Source: SMWC01 sp964466315
GTDB lineage: Bacteria > Pseudomonadota > Gammaproteobacteria > Steroidobacterales > Rariloculaceae
Reading direction: 5' to 3'
DNA length: 64,000 nucleotides
Assembly: GCA_964466315.1 (NCBI GenBank)
Contig: CAYXNS010000005.1
Span: 19,411 to 83,410, forward strand
Position numbers and translations under genes: made by a program. Shown in pieces: positions 60,700 to 64,000 of this stretch; positions within the stretch are counted from its first letter, which is position 1, and each line of letters starts with the position of its first letter. A model generated the notes under the pieces. The model searched no databases. It was not told where the DNA came from and saw only the letters and a list, made by a program, of their open reading frames with translations.

Positions 60700-60770
60700 G
60701 ATCCAGGCGCAAAGAAAGGGGCACGGCCTCTTCTCCTTCCCGGAACTTTTCAGGCTGCCGGTAGACTAAT

Positions 60771-60893
60771 TCTGTAGGCGCGAGAGTGTCTCCTGCCGAC
60801 CTCCCTTGGCGGGATTTTTCCCGGTGACCCCATACCGGGATTCTCTAGCCCCGGGTGTGTCCCCTGAATCCCGCACCCGGGGCCTCTTTTATT
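60771..60893 (+). ncRNA. Putative three-hairpin sRNA with C-rich loops, polA-engB region (Spot 42/sX13 position)
   Basis: Between polA and engB, a run of about 120 bases folds into three hairpins: CTGCC/GGCGG with loop GACCTCCCTT (60793-60812), CCCGGT/ACCGGG with loop GACCCCAT (60820-60839), and CCCCGGGTG/CACCCGGGG with a C-rich loop (60849-60882) followed by CCTCTTTT. The last looks like a Rho-independent terminator. Xanthomonas sX13 is near polA and has C-rich loops that pair with G-rich ribosome sites; E. coli Spot 42 is also near polA. A -10-like TAGACT or TAATTC is upstream, but the 5' end is not determined. Confidence 0.6.
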
Positions 60894-61521
60894 CGCTGCG
60901 AGCATCTTTGCCCGGTGTAGCCAGCCAGGCGAGGAGCTGTTCGCGGGCCTCCTCCAACCCTATTCGACGCGGTGCACTGAACAGGATCAGCGGGATCTCG
61001 TCCGGCAGAGCCGCGGCGATCTCCTGCAGCCGCAGCCAGCCCGCATTACGGCTGAGCTTGTCGGTCTTGGTGAGTAGAATCGCCGCCGGGACCCCCGCCT
61101 CCCGCGACCAGGCCAGCATCACCTCATCGAGATCGTTGAGCCCCCGCCGAATGTCCACGGTGATAAAGAGCCCCACGAGCGAGCGGCGCCCATGGAAGTA
61201 GGCCTCCAGCAACACGCGCCATTGCTGGCGCACGGCCTCAGCGACCTTGGCATAGCCATAGCCCGGCAGATCTACGAGGCGGCGTGTCTCATCAGCCTCG
61301 AAGAAGTTGATGAGCTGGGTACGCCCGGGCGTCTTGCTGGTCCTGGCCAGGCGCCGGCGCCCCGTGATCGCGTTGATGGCGCTCGACTTACCCGAGTTGG
61401 AACGCCCCGCAAAGGCAACTTCCCGCCCCGAGTCGGCAGGAAACTGGCTCGCCTTCTGGGCGCTTTTCCGGAACTTAAGGCTCAGCGAGAATGCCATAGT
61501 GGGTACTGGGTCGGGTGTCAT
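60889..61521 (-). CDS. engB: Ribosome-biogenesis GTPase EngB (YsxC/YihA)
   Basis: The ATG at 61521 (MTPDPVPTMAFSLSLKFRKS) gives 210 residues and is used because the longer frame has no family counterpart; MAFSLSL at 61497 is an alternative. TRAFAC GTPase motifs are AFAGRSNSGKSSAIN (G1), TPGRTQ (G2 region), DLPGYGYAKV (G3) and TKTDKL (G4). EngB assists 50S ribosome assembly. It converges on polA and its stop is next to the sRNA terminator. The order polA, engB, cytochrome c4, dsbA is shared with pseudomonads. Confidence 0.93.
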   Translation of the reverse strand: MTPDPVPTMAFSLSLKFRKSAQKASQFPADSGREVAFAGRSNSGKSSAINAITGRRRLARTSKTPGRTQLINFFEADETRRLVDLPGYGYAKVAEAVRQQWRVLLEAYFHGRRSLVGLFITVDIRRGLNDLDEVMLAWSREAGVPAAILLTKTDKLSRNAGWLRLQEIAAALPDEIPLILFSAPRRIGLEEAREQLLAWLATPGKDARSE

Positions 61522-61595
61522 CCCAATGCTGGAATCGAGTGGTTTAGTGTACAATCTCTCGCCGTTTGCAACGAAAGGACGCGAGGTCTGAAGGC

Positions 61596-62249
61596 GTGTC
61601 GAGAAAGAGTGTAGAGCTAGACAATCCAACCGTTCGGCCATTATCTGCGAATTTAGCAGCCGTCGTACTCGTACTCGTTTTCAGTACTCAGAGCTTTGCA
61701 CAGGAATCCGCCGAGGCCGGGCAGGCCAAGGCGGCATCGTGCGCCGCCTGCCATGGCGCCGACGGCAACAGCGTCACGCCCGAGTGGCCAAGCCTCGCGG
61801 GACAGCATGCCGATTACACCGTCCGGCAGCTCGAAGCCTATCAGAGTGGCGAGCGCGAAGATGTCCTGATGACGGCCTTCGCGAGCCCATTGTCCGCCGA
61901 GGACATGGACGACCTGGCCGCCTATTTCGCGACACTGCCGGCCGTTCAGCGCGGCGCCGATCCCGGGCTCGTCGAGCTCGGTGAACGTATTTACCGAAGC
62001 GGTCTCCCGGACCGCGGCATTGCCGCATGTATCGCCTGCCACGGTCCTGCCGGAGGCGGCAATCCGCTCGCGGCCTATCCGATCGTCCGTGGACAGCACG
62101 CGACTTATATCGTCAACACGCTGCATGCCTATGCTGCTGGAGAACGCCGCTCAGACGGCTCGGTCAATCAGATGATGCGCGACATCTCGGTCTCGCTGAG
62201 AGAAGAAGAGATTCAAGCTGTCGCCAGTTACATGCAAGGTCTGCGCTAA
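61596..62249 (+). CDS. Cytochrome c4 (diheme)
   Basis: A 217-residue exported electron carrier. GTG at 61596 (SRKSVELDN) is preferred over a TTG at 61566; an AAGG is close upstream. The signal peptide ends near TQSFAQE. Two heme-binding motifs are present in two homologous domains: CAACH (near residue 48-52) and CIACH (near 147-151), with later axial Met candidates (VLMTAFASPLS and NQMMRDIS). It transfers electrons to a terminal oxidase in the periplasm. It is divergent from engB and followed by dsbA. Confidence 0.92.
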   Translation: MSRKSVELDNPTVRPLSANLAAVVLVLVFSTQSFAQESAEAGQAKAASCAACHGADGNSVTPEWPSLAGQHADYTVRQLEAYQSGEREDVLMTAFASPLSAEDMDDLAAYFATLPAVQRGADPGLVELGERIYRSGLPDRGIAACIACHGPAGGGNPLAAYPIVRGQHATYIVNTLHAYAAGERRSDGSVNQMMRDISVSLREEEIQAVASYMQGLR

Positions 62250-62276
62250 ACTTCAGGCGCGGAAGGGGAATCCACG

Positions 62277-63092
62277 GTGTCGAACTCAGAAAAAACTAGA
62301 CTTTTTCCGGCCGCCATTCTCACCGCTGTTGTATTGGCACCGACAGCTTGCGGCAGCGATCCGGTGCCCGAGGCAGTAACACCCGAGATCACGAATACGG
62401 CACAGGCGCCCGCCACCACCGAGGCAATACCGGCAACCGAAAGCGTGGCCGCCGAACCCGTCACGCCCGGCGGCAATTCCGACCGGCGTATCGTGTTGGC
62501 GCAAGCAGACCCCGCACCGGAATCCAGCCGCTTCCAGCTCGGCACACACTACGAACGATTGCCCGCGGCTCAGGGCACGAGCTCGAGCCCGGATGTGATC
62601 GAAGTCGCCGAGGTCTTCTGGTACGGCTGCCCGCACTGCTACACACTCGATCCTTATCTCGAGAGCTGGCGCGAAGATCTTCCCGAGGACGTGAGCTTCG
62701 TGCGAATCCCCGCCGTCTGGAACGCCTTGTTGCAGATTCACGCGCGGGCGTTTTACGCCGCCCAGGCGCTGAACGTGAGCGACGAACTGCACACGGCTTT
62801 CTTCCGCGAGATCCACATCAATCGTAACGGCCTGGATAGTCAAGAGGCGCTGGCAGACTTCTTAAGCAGCAATGGTGTAGATGCCGACACGTTCAATGCG
62901 GCCTTCGAGTCTTTTGCGGTCCATAGCTTTATGAACCGAGCCGATGAGCTATCGCGCCGATATCGTATCTCGAGCGTTCCGACAGTGATCATCAACGGCA
63001 AGTACACGACTAATGCCAGCATGGCGGGTAGCTACGAAGAACTCATGAAAGTCATCGATGAACTTATCGCGATCGAGCGTACGGGAGAGTAA
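62277..63092 (+). CDS. dsbA: Thiol:disulfide interchange protein DsbA, possible lipoprotein form
   Basis: A 271-residue DsbA with a GTG start at 62277 behind GGAAGGGG. The N-terminal signal ends near PTACGSD, which might be a lipoprotein site (Pro at -3 is not typical). A low-complexity linker of about 65 residues follows, unusual for DsbA. The thioredoxin fold (about 100-271) has the active site FWYGCPHCYT and the cis-Pro RISSVPTVI. It introduces disulfides into exported proteins. It is 28 bases after cytochrome c4 and may be co-transcribed. Confidence 0.9.
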   Translation: MSNSEKTRLFPAAILTAVVLAPTACGSDPVPEAVTPEITNTAQAPATTEAIPATESVAAEPVTPGGNSDRRIVLAQADPAPESSRFQLGTHYERLPAAQGTSSSPDVIEVAEVFWYGCPHCYTLDPYLESWREDLPEDVSFVRIPAVWNALLQIHARAFYAAQALNVSDELHTAFFREIHINRNGLDSQEALADFLSSNGVDADTFNAAFESFAVHSFMNRADELSRRYRISSVPTVIINGKYTTNASMAGSYEELMKVIDELIAIERTGE

Positions 63093-63118
63093 CCCAGCTT
63101 GCCGCTAGGGCCCGGATA

Positions 63119-64000
63119 TCAGAACGGGTCGCGAATCTCCTCGAGCCCGAAAGGATCGGCGTGGATCAGCACTTCGGCGCCCGGAAACTGATTTCGTACT
63201 TCTAGCTCGACGGCATCGCAAATCTCGTGGGCGTCTACGAGACTGATGTCCGAATCGAGTTCTAGATGAAACTGGATGAAACGGGCGGCACCTGACGAGC
63301 GCGTTCGCATATCGTGCATCCCTTTGACCGCTGGATGGGCGAACGCGATGTCGGTAATTTGCTGTCTCTCCTGCTCCGGAAGCTCGCGGTCCAATAGAAC
63401 GTCGATAGCCTTCGCTGCGACGACTCGAATGCTCAGCAAAATCAAACCGACTACCAGGAGCCCGAAGAACGGATCGAGAATGTACAGCTGCCACTGTACC
63501 GACGCGAATATGGCGCAGAGTATCGCGATATTGGTCAAGATATCTGCCTTGTAATGCACCGCATCCGCGGATATGGCCAACGACCCCGTCCGGTGGACTA
63601 CAAAACCCTGAAACAACACGAGGCCGATGGTGAGCACGAGCGAGACGAACATGACACCTAGACCGAGCTCCGGCTGCAGAACAGGAGTTGGCTCCAACAT
63701 ACGCGTTATGGCCTTGATGCCGACGTAGGCCGCGGATCCGGTGACTATCAGCGCCTGGGCAAGACTGGCGATCCCCTCGGACTTGCCGTGACCGAAGCGA
63801 TGCTCGCGGTCGGCCGGTGACACGGCGGCCCTGACCGCGAGCACCGTAATACCGGAGGCGACCAGATCCAGAAGGGAATCCGCCAAGGAACTCAAGACCG
63901 CCACGGAATCTGTCGCGGACCAGGCCCAGATCTTGAGCGCGATCAGCATCAATGCCATAGCGACCGACGCATAGCTTGCTGCGCGCATCAAGTTGACCTG
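63119..64000 (-). CDS. Cation diffusion facilitator, FieF-like (5' end outside window)
   Basis: The frame stays open to the right edge (QVNLMRAAS...), so the true start is probably outside the window. About 294 codons are seen. Six membrane helices cover about residues 1-210. The metal site fits the FieF group: DSLLD (SLADSLLDLVAS) and HYKAD (DAVHYKADIL). A cytoplasmic C-terminal domain (about 210-290) has HDMRTRSSG, FIQFHLELDSDISLVDAHEI and VLIHADPFG. It exports Zn2+/Fe2+ from the cytoplasm using the proton gradient. Convergent with dsbA. Confidence 0.9.
   Translation of the reverse strand, partial: QVNLMRAASYASVAMALMLIALKIWAWSATDSVAVLSSLADSLLDLVASGITVLAVRAAVSPADREHRFGHGKSEGIASLAQALIVTGSAAYVGIKAITRMLEPTPVLQPELGLGVMFVSLVLTIGLVLFQGFVVHRTGSLAISADAVHYKADILTNIAILCAIFASVQWQLYILDPFFGLLVVGLILLSIRVVAAKAIDVLLDRELPEQERQQITDIAFAHPAVKGMHDMRTRSSGAARFIQFHLELDSDISLVDAHEICDAVELEVRNQFPGAEVLIHADPFGLEEIRDPF

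Noticed and set aside
60771..60893. Direct naming as Spot 42 (spf)
   Set aside because: The location matches but the hairpins and C-rich loops are not those of Spot 42; only the position is shared.
1..64000. tRNA, rRNA, CRISPR array, prophage, IS element
   Set aside because: I scanned for T-loop motifs, regular repeat-spacer patterns and transposase or phage proteins and saw none.

Overview
The window is about 60% GC, gene-dense bacterial chromosome. The gene content points to a Gammaproteobacterium: class I GshA, PspABC/PspF, FadE-type acyl-CoA dehydrogenase, GspA/GspB, and the order polA - engB - cytochrome c4 - dsbA as in pseudomonads. An acylornithine-type carbamoyltransferase, a type-2 malate dehydrogenase and a C-rich-loop sRNA next to polA suggest the Xanthomonadales/Steroidobacterales/Woeseiales neighbourhood. 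The exact lineage is inference. I saw no rRNA, tRNA, CRISPR, prophage or intact transposase.

Layout. 1-7.4 kb: cell-envelope genes (SH3-domain protein, PBP4-type DacB), a PAS-PAS sigma54 activator facing a sigma54 promoter and a small exported protein, dihydroorotase and prolyl aminopeptidase. 7.4-15.4 kb: an OppA deletion remnant, an M16 peptidase and a Gld-like ABC operon (ATPase, permease, GldG-like, DUF4340). 15.4-22.7 kb: an accessory zone with several decayed genes (amber-interrupted two-TM protein, N-truncated sulfotransferase, frameshifted VOC and SRPBCC genes) among live genes (Tat-type aldo/keto reductase-like, DUF6152, GNAT, SLC13 permease). 22.7-33.5 kb: oxidoreductases, a paralogous exported pair, gshA, a bactofilin converging on a receiver-TM-OmpA-like protein, and a GGDEF/EAL protein. 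33.5-36.1 kb: the phage-shock system pspABC with divergent pspF. 36.4-44.2 kb: ECF sigma factor with membrane partner, mdh, fadE, GspA/GspB. 44.2-49.6 kb: SRAP protein, YadGH-like ABC exporter, a divergent FlhD-like/FlhC-like pair, NRDE protein and a serine esterase. 49.6-57.8 kb: a compact arginine operon argR-argG-(P-loop protein)-argC-argD-argF'-argB-argH. 57.8-64 kb: lptM, polA, a probable sRNA, engB, cytochrome c4, dsbA and a cation diffusion facilitator.

The strongest biological lead is the arginine operon. It uses an N-acylornithine carbamoyltransferase with an unusual residue at the presumed acyl-specificity position. It contains neither an N-acylglutamate synthase nor a deacylase, and carries instead a P-loop protein of uncertain function, possibly DUF1611/DgcN-like, between argG and argC. 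Other leads are the divergent pair encoding a tandem-duplicated FlhD-like protein and an FlhC-like zinc protein, the three-hairpin C-rich sRNA after polA, and the sigma54 regulator/small exported protein module with its palindromic enhancer sites. A dispersed repeat with a GGGCC-R-GRTCCC-T core sits behind several genes and probably acts as transcription terminator and/or REP element.
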